DNA of 64,000 nucleotides from Sphingobacterium detergens (GCF_003610355.1 NZ_RAPY01000008.1:186001-250000), one strand, 5' to 3'; shown: positions 27,180-36,537, numbered from the stretch's first letter. Made by a program: numbers and translations. Notes: a model not told the origin generated them from the letters alone.

Positions 27180-27222
27180 AATTGTGTCTGACCGGTAACT
27201 CCATTGCTGGTCAGACACAATT
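27180..27222. terminator. Strong inverted repeat, likely terminator
   Basis: A perfect 14-bp stem, AATTGTGTCTGACC / GGTCAGACACAATT, with a 15-base loop, 44 bases beyond the stop of the minus-strand VWA gene. T-tracts are weak on both sides, so termination is probable rather than certain. Confidence 0.6.
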
Positions 27223-27265
27223 TTCTAGCGGGTGTTAATGCGACTTAGCATGTATTTTAAGCCTC

Positions 27266-29137
27266 CTACATTTTCGTTTTCGATAAGTCCCGTGCATTTT
27301 CTGCCATTCGGATAAATTCGGCACGATAACCCTCATCATCTGCTCCCTTTGCGGTTTTCGCACGTGCGATCAAACTATCAAAATTAGCCTGTTGTTTAAA
27401 GTCCGAATCACGAAGTAACATCCCCAGTTCGGCCACAGCAGTTGCAAAACGTAAATCTTCACTGACTTTATTCAACTCGGTTACCTTAGCCTGTACCACC
27501 TGTTGTTGCAATTTGCTTTTATCACCATCAGGTTCTTTGTAACGGAATTTGACTGTTGCCAATTCCCCATTTCCCTTGACAGCGATATTTTTGGCTGAGT
27601 TCTGCTGGTATTTCAACGGATCAACTGTTCCGACCATTGTCGAGCTGACACCGACAGGAACGATCTCATACAGTGCGGTAACCACATGACCTACGCCCAT
27701 ATCGCCGCCCATCTTTTGGTCGTTGTTGAAATCCTCCGCTTCAAGCAAACGATTTTCATAGCCGACCAAGCGGTAGGCCTGTACATAATTCGGATTGAAC
27801 TCTACCTGAATCTTCACATCTTTAGCCACCGTAAATAATGTTCCTCCAAATTCGGTGACCATGGCTTTCCGGGCTTCGGAAATATTGTCGATATAAGCAT
27901 AATTTCCATGCCCTTTGTCTGCTAAGATCTCCATCTTACTATCTTTCAAATTTCCCATACCATAGCCAAGTACGGTCAGAAAAACACCAGATTTACTCTC
28001 TTTACCGATCAGTTCTTCCATAGACTCATCACTACTCTCGCCCACATTGAAATCACCATCGGAAGCCAAGATAATTCGATTGTTTCCACCCTTGACCAAA
28101 TTTTGGCGGGCAATCTCATAGGCTCTTTTGATCCCTGCAGCGCCGGCAGTACTTCCTCCAGCCTCAAGTTCGTCTATGGCTGTTTTGATTTTCATTTTCT
28201 GACTTCCACTTGTACTCTCTAATTTTACTCCGGCCGAACCTGCATAGGTTACAATAGCAACACGGTCGATATCACGCAGCTGATCCACCAACATTTTCAA
28301 GGAAGATTTTACCAAAGGTAATCGTCCCGGCCCCATCATCGATCCTGATACATCGATCAAAAAAACCAAGTTCGAGGCTTTGAGTTTGTCTGTCGGAATA
28401 TCTTTGGCTTTTAACGTCACCCGCATCAATTGATGCGCATCGTTCCACGGTGCTTTGGTCAATTCGGTTACAATATTCACCGGTTCGCCATTCTTTGGTC
28501 CTGCTACCTGATACTGAAAATAATTGATCATCTCCTCCACACGTACAGCATCCTTATCGGGTAAATTGCCCGCATTGATAAACCGACGGACATTACTGTA
28601 TGAAGCAGCATCCACATCTGCAGCAAATGTTGACAACGGCTCCTTCATTGGATTGATAAACTTATTTTCCTTGATTTTCTGATACGATTCCTGATTTTGA
28701 TCGGGTATATACCCGCCTCGAATATAGAGTCCCTGAGTCTGGCTTGCTAAGGCCGTAGAAGCAGTCATCATATTTGCTGTATTTCGTTTCGCAACTTTAC
28801 CATAGCTCATAACGACAACTTCATCCAGTGTAGGGTTATTCTGTACCATTGCGATGTCGACTTTACCCTTTCTTTTTACTTCGACACGCTGTGTAATATA
28901 ACCGAGGTAGCTGAATTCCAAAGTCGTCTTACCAGTAGTGACCTGAATCTGGTAATTTCCATCACGGTCAGTGGATTTGCGTTCGTTGGTCTGCACATTT
29001 GTTACCACCACTCCGCTTAACGCTAATTTGCTCGTTGCATCTGTCACCTTCCCTTTCACTTCGTATTGTTGGCCGGCATATCCACCAATGGATAGCAACA
29101 TGCTCATTAAAAAAAGTATCGTTCTCATATCGTTCAT
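27266..29137 (-). CDS. VWA domain protein with N-terminal carboxypeptidase-like domain (YfbK-like)
   Basis: 623 residues. Signal peptide (ILFLMSMLLSIGGYAGQ), then a CarboxypepD_reg domain at about 25-105 (VKGKVTDATSKLALSGVVV) ending in a TonB-box-like LDEVVVMSYGKVAKRN. A vWF_A N-terminal segment (PLSTFAADVDAASYSNVRRF) and a VWA domain with a complete MIDAS start (FLIDVSGSM) and ASDGDFNVG follow, then a DUF3520-type C-terminus. Exported and probably a metal-dependent protein-binding scaffold. It is divergent from an ECF sigma gene 72 bases away, so it may belong to that regulon. Confidence 0.87.
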   Translation of the reverse strand: MNDMRTILFLMSMLLSIGGYAGQQYEVKGKVTDATSKLALSGVVVTNVQTNERKSTDRDGNYQIQVTTGKTTLEFSYLGYITQRVEVKRKGKVDIAMVQNNPTLDEVVVMSYGKVAKRNTANMMTASTALASQTQGLYIRGGYIPDQNQESYQKIKENKFINPMKEPLSTFAADVDAASYSNVRRFINAGNLPDKDAVRVEEMINYFQYQVAGPKNGEPVNIVTELTKAPWNDAHQLMRVTLKAKDIPTDKLKASNLVFLIDVSGSMMGPGRLPLVKSSLKMLVDQLRDIDRVAIVTYAGSAGVKLESTSGSQKMKIKTAIDELEAGGSTAGAAGIKRAYEIARQNLVKGGNNRIILASDGDFNVGESSDESMEELIGKESKSGVFLTVLGYGMGNLKDSKMEILADKGHGNYAYIDNISEARKAMVTEFGGTLFTVAKDVKIQVEFNPNYVQAYRLVGYENRLLEAEDFNNDQKMGGDMGVGHVVTALYEIVPVGVSSTMVGTVDPLKYQQNSAKNIAVKGNGELATVKFRYKEPDGDKSKLQQQVVQAKVTELNKVSEDLRFATAVAELGMLLRDSDFKQQANFDSLIARAKTAKGADDEGYRAEFIRMAENARDLSKTKM

Positions 29138-29209
29138 TTTTTTGTCAAGGGATGCAGCTAATATTAAATTTCCATAAACCAGAAAAAAAAAATATTTTTA
29201 GCAAATAAA

Positions 29210-29788
29210 ATGTTCGCATTCAAGTCGTCAAAAAAGGATTCAACGCAAGACCAGGAGCTCTTGCAACAATACCAGGAGGCATCTGATCTCAAGGTATTGG
29301 GCAACCTTTATCAGCGACATACCGAAATGGTTTATTATGTCTGCTTACGGTATCTCCAAGATCCAGAATTGAGTAAAGATGCCGTAATGAATATTTTTGA
29401 AGAGCTCATCTACAAAGTTAATAAGCAAGAAATCAAAGACTTTCCGAGATGGCTCTATGTATTGAGCAAAAACCATTGCCTGATGTATTTAAGGTCGCAA
29501 AAGAACAAATCACAAATTTCTTTGGATGAATTTGTGAAATATCCCGAAGATCTGCATCAGTATGAACAACAGGATGAAAAGGAGGAGCAATTGACTGCAA
29601 TGGAAGGCTGTCTGGAAAAACTACCGGACAAACAGCAACAGTCTGTCAGACTCTTTTTTCTGGAGGAAAAATGTTACAAAGAGATCAGCGACTCGACAGG
29701 ATATAGCTTAAATGAAGTTAAAAGTTACATCCAGAATGGGAAGCGGAATTTAAAAAATTGCATGGAGGCTTGGAATGAGCGACAGTAA
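29210..29788 (+). CDS. ECF RNA polymerase sigma factor
   Basis: 192 residues with both sigma domains: region 2 around LGNLYQRHTEMVYYVCLRYL and region 4 around LPDKQQQSVRLFFLEEKCYK. It directs polymerase to extracytoplasmic-function promoters. Its end overlaps the next gene, a membrane-anchored anti-sigma candidate, by 14 bases, the classic sigma/anti-sigma arrangement. Confidence 0.9.
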   Translation: MFAFKSSKKDSTQDQELLQQYQEASDLKVLGNLYQRHTEMVYYVCLRYLQDPELSKDAVMNIFEELIYKVNKQEIKDFPRWLYVLSKNHCLMYLRSQKNKSQISLDEFVKYPEDLHQYEQQDEKEEQLTAMEGCLEKLPDKQQQSVRLFFLEEKCYKEISDSTGYSLNEVKSYIQNGKRNLKNCMEAWNERQ

Positions 29789-31043
29789 TTATGACATAAC
29801 GTACTTAAAGAAATACGTCAACGGCCAACTTTCTCCCAAAGAGATGTACGCCATTGAACGTGAGGCCCAACGTGATCCCATGTTGGCAGATATTCTTGTG
29901 GGTATAGAAATGGATCAAAACAGTGCTGTTCCTTCCGAACTCAACGCGCGTATTGCCCAACGCATTGAGCATAAAAAAGAAACTAAAATAAAAGTCTTCG
30001 ATTGGAAAAGACTGGCCATCGCTGCTACTGTAGTCGCGGTTTTAAGTGCGGGGATTCTCTATTTCCAGCAACAGAAAAGCCCTTCTGAGGCAAAGCGTAC
30101 AGCAGATGTCGCTGTACCGGCTGATGTACCCTTGTCAAAATCGATCCCTCAGAATGACACAACGACCTCATCTGCCATTGAACCCAGTATAAAAGAGAAG
30201 GACAGTCCTCGCTTGGCGGACAACCGTAAATCTTCCGATCTAGGTCAATATAAGGAGGAGACCGTGCCAGTACATCAGGAGCCATCGGTACGCATAGCTC
30301 CAGTTGAAAAAATGAATAGTGGCATCCACAGAGACCGAGCCATAGCTGATTCCAAAATGTTAGACAGTGTGGAGGTATTTGGTTATACCCCCCAAGCGAA
30401 AAAGAGTATCACGGGAAGTTCAGTTGTAATCCGAGGCCAACAAGTCAATCAAAGCAATGCACTCGCTGGCAGGATAGCAGGTGTCAATGTGACCCCACAG
30501 ACCTTTGGTAGTCCTTTACAGGTCACTGTACGTGACAAAGAAACTGGCTTGCCGATATCAGGTGTTACCATCATGCAGCCCAATAGCAAACTGGCAACAA
30601 ATACAGATGCTCAGGGCAAAGCCACCATTCAACCGAGCACAGTAGACTCGCTGGTTGATATCATGGCTGTAGGTTATAACACAGTTGCATTAAATATGCG
30701 TCGCAACAAAAACCTGAATATAAAATTGCAACCTTCCAGTGCGACACTTGATGAGGTAGTAGTTACAACCATGTCCTCTCGGAAAATAAAAAGTGCAGAA
30801 CCTGTTTGGGGATGGAAGTCATTTAATAATTACGTTAAAAAGAAAACAGCTAACAGTCGATACGAAGGTACCGTGCGCTTGAATTTCTATATCGATAAAG
30901 ATGGTTTCCCTTCCAATATCAATATCTTACAAAGTGCCAATGATTATCTGGACAACAAGGCCAAAGAGATTTTACTTTCCGGACCAAAATGGAAGGGTGA
31001 GGACAACCGATATGTAACGCTGACCTTTGATTTCACGTATTAA
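29775..31043 (+). CDS. Anti-sigma-like membrane protein with TonB-plug, carboxypeptidase-like and TonB-C-like segments
   Basis: 422 residues. The cytoplasmic N-terminus (LKKYVNGQLSPKEMYAIERE) resembles anti-sigma zinc-less domains. One transmembrane helix follows near 78-97 (LAIAATVVAVLSAGILYF). The periplasmic part has a low-complexity linker, a TonB-box-like VEVFGYTPQAKKSITGS with a short plug-like piece (NALAGRIAGVNV), a CarboxypepD_reg domain (VTVRDKETGLPISGV), a second DEVVVTT box, and a C-terminal TonB_C-like domain (GTVRLNFYIDKDGFPSNINI). I infer that it binds its sigma inside and a receptor or TonB partner outside. Confidence 0.82.
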   Translation: MSDSNYDITYLKKYVNGQLSPKEMYAIEREAQRDPMLADILVGIEMDQNSAVPSELNARIAQRIEHKKETKIKVFDWKRLAIAATVVAVLSAGILYFQQQKSPSEAKRTADVAVPADVPLSKSIPQNDTTTSSAIEPSIKEKDSPRLADNRKSSDLGQYKEETVPVHQEPSVRIAPVEKMNSGIHRDRAIADSKMLDSVEVFGYTPQAKKSITGSSVVIRGQQVNQSNALAGRIAGVNVTPQTFGSPLQVTVRDKETGLPISGVTIMQPNSKLATNTDAQGKATIQPSTVDSLVDIMAVGYNTVALNMRRNKNLNIKLQPSSATLDEVVVTTMSSRKIKSAEPVWGWKSFNNYVKKKTANSRYEGTVRLNFYIDKDGFPSNINILQSANDYLDNKAKEILLSGPKWKGEDNRYVTLTFDFTY

Positions 31044-31295
31044 AATCCATCAAAGAAGGGCTTTAACGCGCTAAAAAAAACACTCTTTTTAAGATCATGG
31101 TGTCGAAACAGACGGCTTGATTCCATATTTCGATCAGCTTGACCCAGTTCAGCAAGAAATTGAGAAGTTAAACCTTGCGCAATACCTCCTGTAAAGGCTG
31201 TTCAACAGCAACTTAAACGGAAATTTTTTCACTTATAAAATTTAATATTATTTCATACATTAGCATTATAATTCTTAACCATATAGTGACTTTTT

Positions 31296-33266
31296 ATGAA
31301 AGGTTTTTTCACCAGCCTGCTTATTCTCGGCAGTTTTTGGGCTCATGCCCAAGATTTTTCATTCGGTAAAGTAAAAAAAGAGGATTTCGCGATCGATATT
31401 GGCAAATTGGACACTGCAGCCAACGCATTTGTCATTCGGGAGTATGGTTCCGCACAGGTCAACTACACTTCGCACACAGGTCTGGTTGTCGAGTTCGTCA
31501 AACATGTTCGGATCAAAATATTGAACAAGGAAGGCTACAACCATGCAAACTTCACCATCCCCCTTTACAAAAGTGGAAATGAACGTGAGGTCGTCACTGA
31601 CATCAAAGGAGCTTCCTATCACCTACAAGGGGATAAAGTCGTCGAAACTGAAATGACAAAGGCAAACATTTTTAACGAAAATTCTTCAGAAAACATCTCC
31701 TTAACCAAGGCTGCCATTCCACAGGTTCAGGAAGGAACAATTATTGAATATCGCTACAAAACGGAATCGCCTTTTATTTTTAACCTCAATACCTGGGAGT
31801 TTCAGGAGGAGATTCCCAAAATCTATAGTGAGTATGTCACACGTATACCAGAAATCTGTCATTACAAATCCAATTTAAAGGGAGGATTTCCCATCAAAGA
31901 CCGTAAAACAGAAAATTACAACACCAGTCTGCGTAGTGAAATCGGTGATATTCTGGGTACCAAAACGACCTATATCATGGAGAATATTCCAGCCTTCCAT
32001 AGTGAAGACTATATGACTTCTTCTAAAAACTTCCGGTCTATTCTATTTTTTGAACTCGGTCGTTATAGCGTCCCTATGGGACCCACAAAAGACTTCTCCC
32101 TAACCTGGGAGAACGTACGGGAAAAATTAATCGCCGATGAAAGTTTCGGCGGTCAGGTCAAACGAAAAGGAGCCTTAAAAGAATTTATCGAACCCGTGCT
32201 ACAAGGGGCAAATAATGATATCACAAAAGCCTCCCGCCTCTATGCTTATTTTCAGAAACGGATTAAATGGAACAATAAGCACTCGATCTACGCGAAAAAT
32301 ATCAAAGAAGCGCTTGAAAAAAGAACAGGCAATAGCGCCGATATCAATCTCGGATTGGTCAATGCACTGCGTTATGCCCAGTTAGAGGCTATTCCAGTTA
32401 TTTTATCCACACGCGACAATGGTTATGCCGGATTGTATTCACCTGCAATATCGGAATTCAACCATGTTGTCGCCCAGGTAAAACTCGGTGAGGAATACTA
32501 TTTATTGGATGCAACCTCTCCTTATGAACCCTTCGGCAATATTCCTTTAAAATGCGTCAACTATCAAGGTCGTTCTATTCCCTTGACTGGTGAGTCTGAC
32601 TGGGTGAAACTCGAGTCAAAACTCCCCTCTTCACAGAGTAATTTCTTCTTTGGTGAACTTATGGAGAATGGCACGTTAAAAGGAAAATGGGTAACCTCCC
32701 GCAATGGCTACCTGGCATCAAGAATGCGTGAACGCCTACAGGGTAGTAATTCAGAAGAGGAATTTTACGAAAAATGGGATGAGGAAAACAACCGTATCAA
32801 AATCAATAGCTTTAAGGTTTCCAACAGGGACTCCTTAGACAAACCACTCGCCGAAGAGTTTGAGATCGAGATTGAAAATTTTGCCAGCCTGCAAAATGAA
32901 CAGCTTGCTTTCAATCCTTACATTGAAAGCAAAACCACCAAAAATCCTTTTAATCTGACCGAACGGAACTACCCAATTGATTTTGGATCCATGATCCAAG
33001 AAGAAAGCTATATGGAGATCAAATTACCCAAAGGGTATACATACGCCCCCGAGACAAAATTAAAAAATATCAGTATGGCACTCCCCGAACGGGCAGCCCG
33101 TTATATTTTTAAAGTCAGCAATTCGGATCCGAATACCTTACTTATTGAGAGCGCAACACAATTTAACAAACCGCTATTTCTGCCCGAAGAATATTTTGAT
33201 CTAAAAGAGTTTTTTAGTCGGATTATCCAGGCGCAAAAACTAGATATTGCGCTCAAAAAGATATAA
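31296..33266 (+). CDS. DUF3857 / transglutaminase-like exported protein
   Basis: 656 residues. A signal peptide (FFTSLLILGSFWAHAQD) precedes a DUF3857 domain (about 30-260) and a transglutaminase-like core (about 290-420), then a DUF2569-type C-terminal beta region. In the core the usual GDCKD Cys position reads GNSAD, so the nucleophile is Ser. The following His (SEFNHVVAQV) and Asp (YYLLDATSP) are present. It is probably catalytically inert as a transglutaminase and acts as a surface or binding protein. A separate transcription unit after the anti-sigma gene. Confidence 0.82.
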   Translation: MKGFFTSLLILGSFWAHAQDFSFGKVKKEDFAIDIGKLDTAANAFVIREYGSAQVNYTSHTGLVVEFVKHVRIKILNKEGYNHANFTIPLYKSGNEREVVTDIKGASYHLQGDKVVETEMTKANIFNENSSENISLTKAAIPQVQEGTIIEYRYKTESPFIFNLNTWEFQEEIPKIYSEYVTRIPEICHYKSNLKGGFPIKDRKTENYNTSLRSEIGDILGTKTTYIMENIPAFHSEDYMTSSKNFRSILFFELGRYSVPMGPTKDFSLTWENVREKLIADESFGGQVKRKGALKEFIEPVLQGANNDITKASRLYAYFQKRIKWNNKHSIYAKNIKEALEKRTGNSADINLGLVNALRYAQLEAIPVILSTRDNGYAGLYSPAISEFNHVVAQVKLGEEYYLLDATSPYEPFGNIPLKCVNYQGRSIPLTGESDWVKLESKLPSSQSNFFFGELMENGTLKGKWVTSRNGYLASRMRERLQGSNSEEEFYEKWDEENNRIKINSFKVSNRDSLDKPLAEEFEIEIENFASLQNEQLAFNPYIESKTTKNPFNLTERNYPIDFGSMIQEESYMEIKLPKGYTYAPETKLKNISMALPERAARYIFKVSNSDPNTLLIESATQFNKPLFLPEEYFDLKEFFSRIIQAQKLDIALKKI

Positions 33267-33322
33267 TAGTCGCCTTAACAAAAACTTCATGTTATATTGA
33301 CGATAAACTTAAATAAGGGTGA

Positions 33323-33330
33323 TAAATTTG
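33323..33330 (+). promoter_or_regulatory. -7 box TAAATTTG before the 31-residue ORF
   Basis: Matches the Bacteroidota TAnnTTTG element 24 bases before the ATG at 33354. A TTGA at 33297 is a possible -33 part but is spaced a few bases too far. Confidence 0.4.
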
Positions 33331-33353
33331 AATATCAAAAAATAAGAAATAAA

Positions 33354-33449
33354 ATGATTAAAGATTCAGAATTATTCGAACTAGAGTATACCTTTCTTGG
33401 TGAAGGTTTCGAGTTAGATGGTGATGACATTATCACCGATGAAGACTAG
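33354..33449 (+). CDS. 31-residue acidic peptide
   Basis: An ORF of 31 codons, too short for usual gene calls: it starts MIKDSELFELEYTF and ends DGDDIITDED, with about a dozen Asp/Glu and few Lys/Arg. It has a purine-rich leader (AATAAGAAATAAA), a -7-like box upstream and a good terminator 47 bases downstream, so it is framed as its own gene. No family recognised. It has no Cys, and the C-terminal half lacks a Ser/Thr-rich core, which speaks against a lanthipeptide precursor. Confidence 0.55.
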   Translation: MIKDSELFELEYTFLGEGFELDGDDIITDED

Positions 33450-33495
33450 GTCTTCACTTTTTTAAGCAAGTATTATTCCCCTTATATAATCTCTA

Positions 33496-33525
33496 AGCCC
33501 GGTTGATTCCTCTCCGGGCTTTTTC
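33496..33525 (+). terminator. Rho-independent terminator after the acidic peptide
   Basis: AGCCCGG / CCGGGCT stem with an 11-base loop followed by TTTTTCTTTT. Confidence 0.85.
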
Positions 33526-33675
33526 TTTTCATTTGTCTACATTTTTTAATTTAACTATATTTAGGCATCCTTAAAAACACAGGGATCCCCCATAATTCAG
33601 CACTCCTGCCCCACATCCGCACGACAAATTATGATAGGGTTTATTCATTAAAAAATAGATTAAAGCAATAGGTAT

Positions 33676-34223
33676 ATGAGAAAAATCATATTGGATCTAG
33701 CCATGACGCTAGATGGATTTATTGAAGGTCCAAACGGCGAAATAGATTGGTGCATCATGGACGATGATATGGACTTCGATGGTTTTTTAGCAGGCATCGA
33801 TACCATCTTTATGGGCGTGTCAGTTATGACGCCTGGGGGAATTTTCAGCCAGACAGCAATGCCAGTGAAGCCGAGGCTAGTCTTTGGAGAAACGTTCACG
33901 CAAAGAAAAAATATGTTTTTTCCCATCAGCCAAGACAAGATCCTGGAGCCATCTTTATCAATGATGACATTCAGCAAAAAGTTTCAGCGATAAAGCAGCA
34001 AGAGGGAAAAGATATTTGGCTTTACGGTGGAGCAAGTCTAATCAAAACCTTTATACGGGCAAATCTTGTTGATATATACCGTATCTCTGTCCATCCAATT
34101 GTTTTGGGTAACGGAAAACCATTATTCGAAGATCTATCTGAACGATTGCATTTAAAACTTGTAGAAAATAGAGCGTTCAAATCGGGTGTCGTACAGTTAA
34201 TTTACAACGCTGACACAAAATAA
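33676..34223 (+). pseudogene. Dihydrofolate-reductase-like (RibD C-terminal) protein, frameshifted
   Basis: The frame from ATG 33676 encodes a normal start (MRKIILDLAMTLDGFIEGPN) to DTIF, then loses homology. The family sequence continues in another frame as YGRVSYDAWGNFQPD, WRNVHAKKKYVFSHQ, WLYGGASLIKTF and HPIVLGNGKPLFEDL to the TAA at 34221. One T appears to be missing in the TTT run near 33808-33810, since TTTTATGGG would restore a single 183-residue frame. It may be a true frameshift mutation or a homopolymer sequencing error. NADPH-dependent reductases of this family are often of unknown substrate. Confidence 0.8.
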
Positions 34224-34323
34224 AAACGACCAACTAGCTCCAGAAATAGGAGCTAGGATAGGCTTTTGTCAAGCGTTTCGTGACAGCCATAAATTCAAAA
34301 AAAAGAAGGCAGTATCAGCATAC

Positions 34324-34812
34324 ATGATTAAAGAATTAAAACAACTGGGCGAGATCCTATCCAAAAATATTACGAACCTAACGGAGGACAAGGACTGTGC
34401 TGGTTATTTCGGTTTTAACTTTCAACTTGATCAGCGAAATATCAAGTTTCGAAAAGCCAAAATAACGCCTACAAAGGTGGGACAATTCGTCACCCTCTGG
34501 AAACGTGATGCCCAGGGTCAAACGACAGCATTTACAGCCGATGACGCTATTGATTATTACATTATTGCAGCAGAACAAGAACCACATGCGGGTCTCTTTG
34601 TTTTCCCAAAACAGGTTCTGATCGACAGACAAATCCTAACAACAGCACAAAAGGAGGGTAAACGTGGATTTCGTGTATATCCCGACTGGAGTATCACCCA
34701 AAACAAGCAGGCAACACAAAGTAAAAATTGGCAGGGACAATACTTTATTGATCTTAGGATTCCCACTCAGGAAATAAAGGAAAAATTGACAGCTATCCTG
34801 CAGATGAGTTGA
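34324..34812 (+). CDS. MepB family protein
   Basis: 162 residues. The segments CAGYFGFNFQLDQRNIKFRK, AKITPTKVGQFVTLWKRD, GLFVFPKQVL and GFRVYPDWS match the MepB family, first named for a gene near the MepA efflux pump in Staphylococcus. Biochemical role unknown; probably cytosolic. Single gene here with no pump next to it. Confidence 0.8.
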   Translation: MIKELKQLGEILSKNITNLTEDKDCAGYFGFNFQLDQRNIKFRKAKITPTKVGQFVTLWKRDAQGQTTAFTADDAIDYYIIAAEQEPHAGLFVFPKQVLIDRQILTTAQKEGKRGFRVYPDWSITQNKQATQSKNWQGQYFIDLRIPTQEIKEKLTAILQMS

Positions 34813-34849
34813 CCATAATTCCGATCCTATCTTCATATAGATCTCAGGT

Positions 34850-35137
34850 TGCAGACGGATCACAGTTATCTTTATTATCGAGATGGGCAAAACCTAAGCG
34901 GCAAGGCTGTCACAGCTCTACTAAGCCTCAACCGTCTCATGATAAGCTTCATACAACAAACGGACCGCATCGTACATATCTTTCTCATCGAGATGGGCAA
35001 AACCCAAGCGCAAGGCTGTCACAGTTCTACTTAGCCTCAACCGTCTCATGATAAGCTTCATGCAGCAAACGAACCGCATCGCACATATCTTTCTCATCGA
35101 GATGGGCAAAACCCAAGCGCAAGGCTGTCACAGTTCT
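34850..35137. repeat. Tandem copies of the 3' end of the MocR gene
   Basis: The sequence starting GAGATGGGCAAAACC occurs at 34880, 34990 and 35099 (periods 110 and 109). The unit starting at 35028 is the true end of the MocR gene; the next copy (34918-35027) and a degraded partial third copy (34850-34917) lie beyond its stop codon and code for the same C-terminus (ALRLGFAHLDEKD) out of frame. Confidence 0.85.
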
Positions 35138-36508
35138 ATTCTGGTACAGGCAGTTACTTGGCAACAATAGTCCTTTTTCCTTTGCTTTTTCTTGTAAGGA
35201 GGTCAGTGAAAAGCTGACGTTGAATCGAACCCAAAAAGCTAAGCCCGAAACCGGAACTTCAAATGTAACCTTGTTTTCAAAATTACCATGTAGTAATTGC
35301 GCAAATAAGTCTTTCCGTTCAGCAACTATTTTTTGAAACTTCCGCTGATACCGAAAGATATCGCCCTGATGGATAATTTCACCCAATGTTTTTTCGATCA
35401 TAAAATTGGGCTTACCAAAGAGATTTAGGTATTTTTTTCCCTCCTCCAGGAGGTCTTGAGGAGCAATCAAGAAATTCATCTGAAAACCGGGATCCAAAAA
35501 ACGACCAAATGTCCCCGTGTAGATTACCCTATTCCCTGCATTTTTGCGAAATAGTGACTCCCCTTTGTCTTTGACCAGCGAAGACTCAAAATCAACATCA
35601 TCTTCGATCACAATAAAATTATACTGTTCGGCCAGTTGTAACAGCTGTATTTTCCTTTTTTCAGAAAGGCTTACTGTAGTAGGGTATTGGCATTTTGTAT
35701 TGATGTAAACACACCTGATCTCACCGGGCGCAAAATGATCTGCAATATAATCAATGTCCATTCCCATCGCATCTACAGGAACCGTTTTCAATTTGGCTCC
35801 AGCTTGGCTAAAGATCATGTTCGGCAAAAAATAGCTTAGATTTTCGACCAGTACAATATCTCCTTGTTGAATCAATAAGCGTGATAAAATAGAAAAGATC
35901 TGCTCACGGCTGGCAATGGGCAGTAGAAAGTTCCGCGAGAGATGGAAACCACGTGTCAAATTGAGGTAATAGCTCAATTGATCCCTAAAAAATAGATTTC
36001 CATCAGTCGTAGCCGGAAATTCATCGCTCTTCTTTTTACGCTTTACCATGGAGGCGTAAAAACGTACCAGTTCCTCAGTCTCGATAATACGGTAGTCTGG
36101 AGTACCGTCCGTAAAATAATATTTTTCAGGAATTTCAAATACCGGCGTATCCAAGATCAATTCTTTTCTAAAATGATACGGAGCCCGATCCGGTGGTTGC
36201 CGAAAAGCTTCGATTGCCGAAGCAGCAGTAATCACACGTTCGGGATTTTTCACAAAGGTACCCCTGTTTGGCAGAATCTCCACCCAGCCTTGCTCCTGTA
36301 GTTCTGCCAGTGCAGCGACCACTGTTTTTCGGTGCACATTCAATTCCGTCGCTATCTTTCGGCTTCCTGGGAGAAGATCCCCATCCTCCAGCAGGTTGCG
36401 CTTGACAGCATTGATAAATTGATAGACGATCTGTATATAAACAGCATCCTCCTTGCGACGATCTATCTTGATAATCGAATGAAAACCTATACTAACCGGA
36501 CTACTCAT
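35027..36508 (-). CDS. MocR/PdxR-type regulator (GntR HTH fused to PLP aminotransferase-like domain)
   Basis: 493 residues. A winged HTH of GntR type occupies about 20-90 (LLPGSRKIATELNVHRKTVV, then LQEQGWVEILPNRGTF). From about 150 an aminotransferase class I fold follows, with IVIEDDVDFESSL and the PLP-Lys region around YTGTFGRFLDPGFQMN, where the usual TxSKxxxPGxRxG Lys is not obvious (TFGRFLDPGF). Such proteins use PLP or its adducts as effector. The gene is divergent from bioB (144-base gap), so it is a good candidate regulator of the biotin operon; a pyridoxine role is the other option. Its 3' end is tandemly copied downstream. Confidence 0.85.
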   Translation of the reverse strand: MSSPVSIGFHSIIKIDRRKEDAVYIQIVYQFINAVKRNLLEDGDLLPGSRKIATELNVHRKTVVAALAELQEQGWVEILPNRGTFVKNPERVITAASAIEAFRQPPDRAPYHFRKELILDTPVFEIPEKYYFTDGTPDYRIIETEELVRFYASMVKRKKKSDEFPATTDGNLFFRDQLSYYLNLTRGFHLSRNFLLPIASREQIFSILSRLLIQQGDIVLVENLSYFLPNMIFSQAGAKLKTVPVDAMGMDIDYIADHFAPGEIRCVYINTKCQYPTTVSLSEKRKIQLLQLAEQYNFIVIEDDVDFESSLVKDKGESLFRKNAGNRVIYTGTFGRFLDPGFQMNFLIAPQDLLEEGKKYLNLFGKPNFMIEKTLGEIIHQGDIFRYQRKFQKIVAERKDLFAQLLHGNFENKVTFEVPVSGLAFWVRFNVSFSLTSLQEKAKEKGLLLPSNCLYQNRTVTALRLGFAHLDEKDMCDAVRLLHEAYHETVEAK

Positions 36509-36537
36509 TATGTTTATTTCGGACTACCAAAGTTAAG

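Noticed and set aside
31062..31191. Possible gene remnant encoding ...GLIPYFDQLDPVQQEIEKL
   Set aside because: About 32 codons without a start or recognisable family; cannot be separated from chance.
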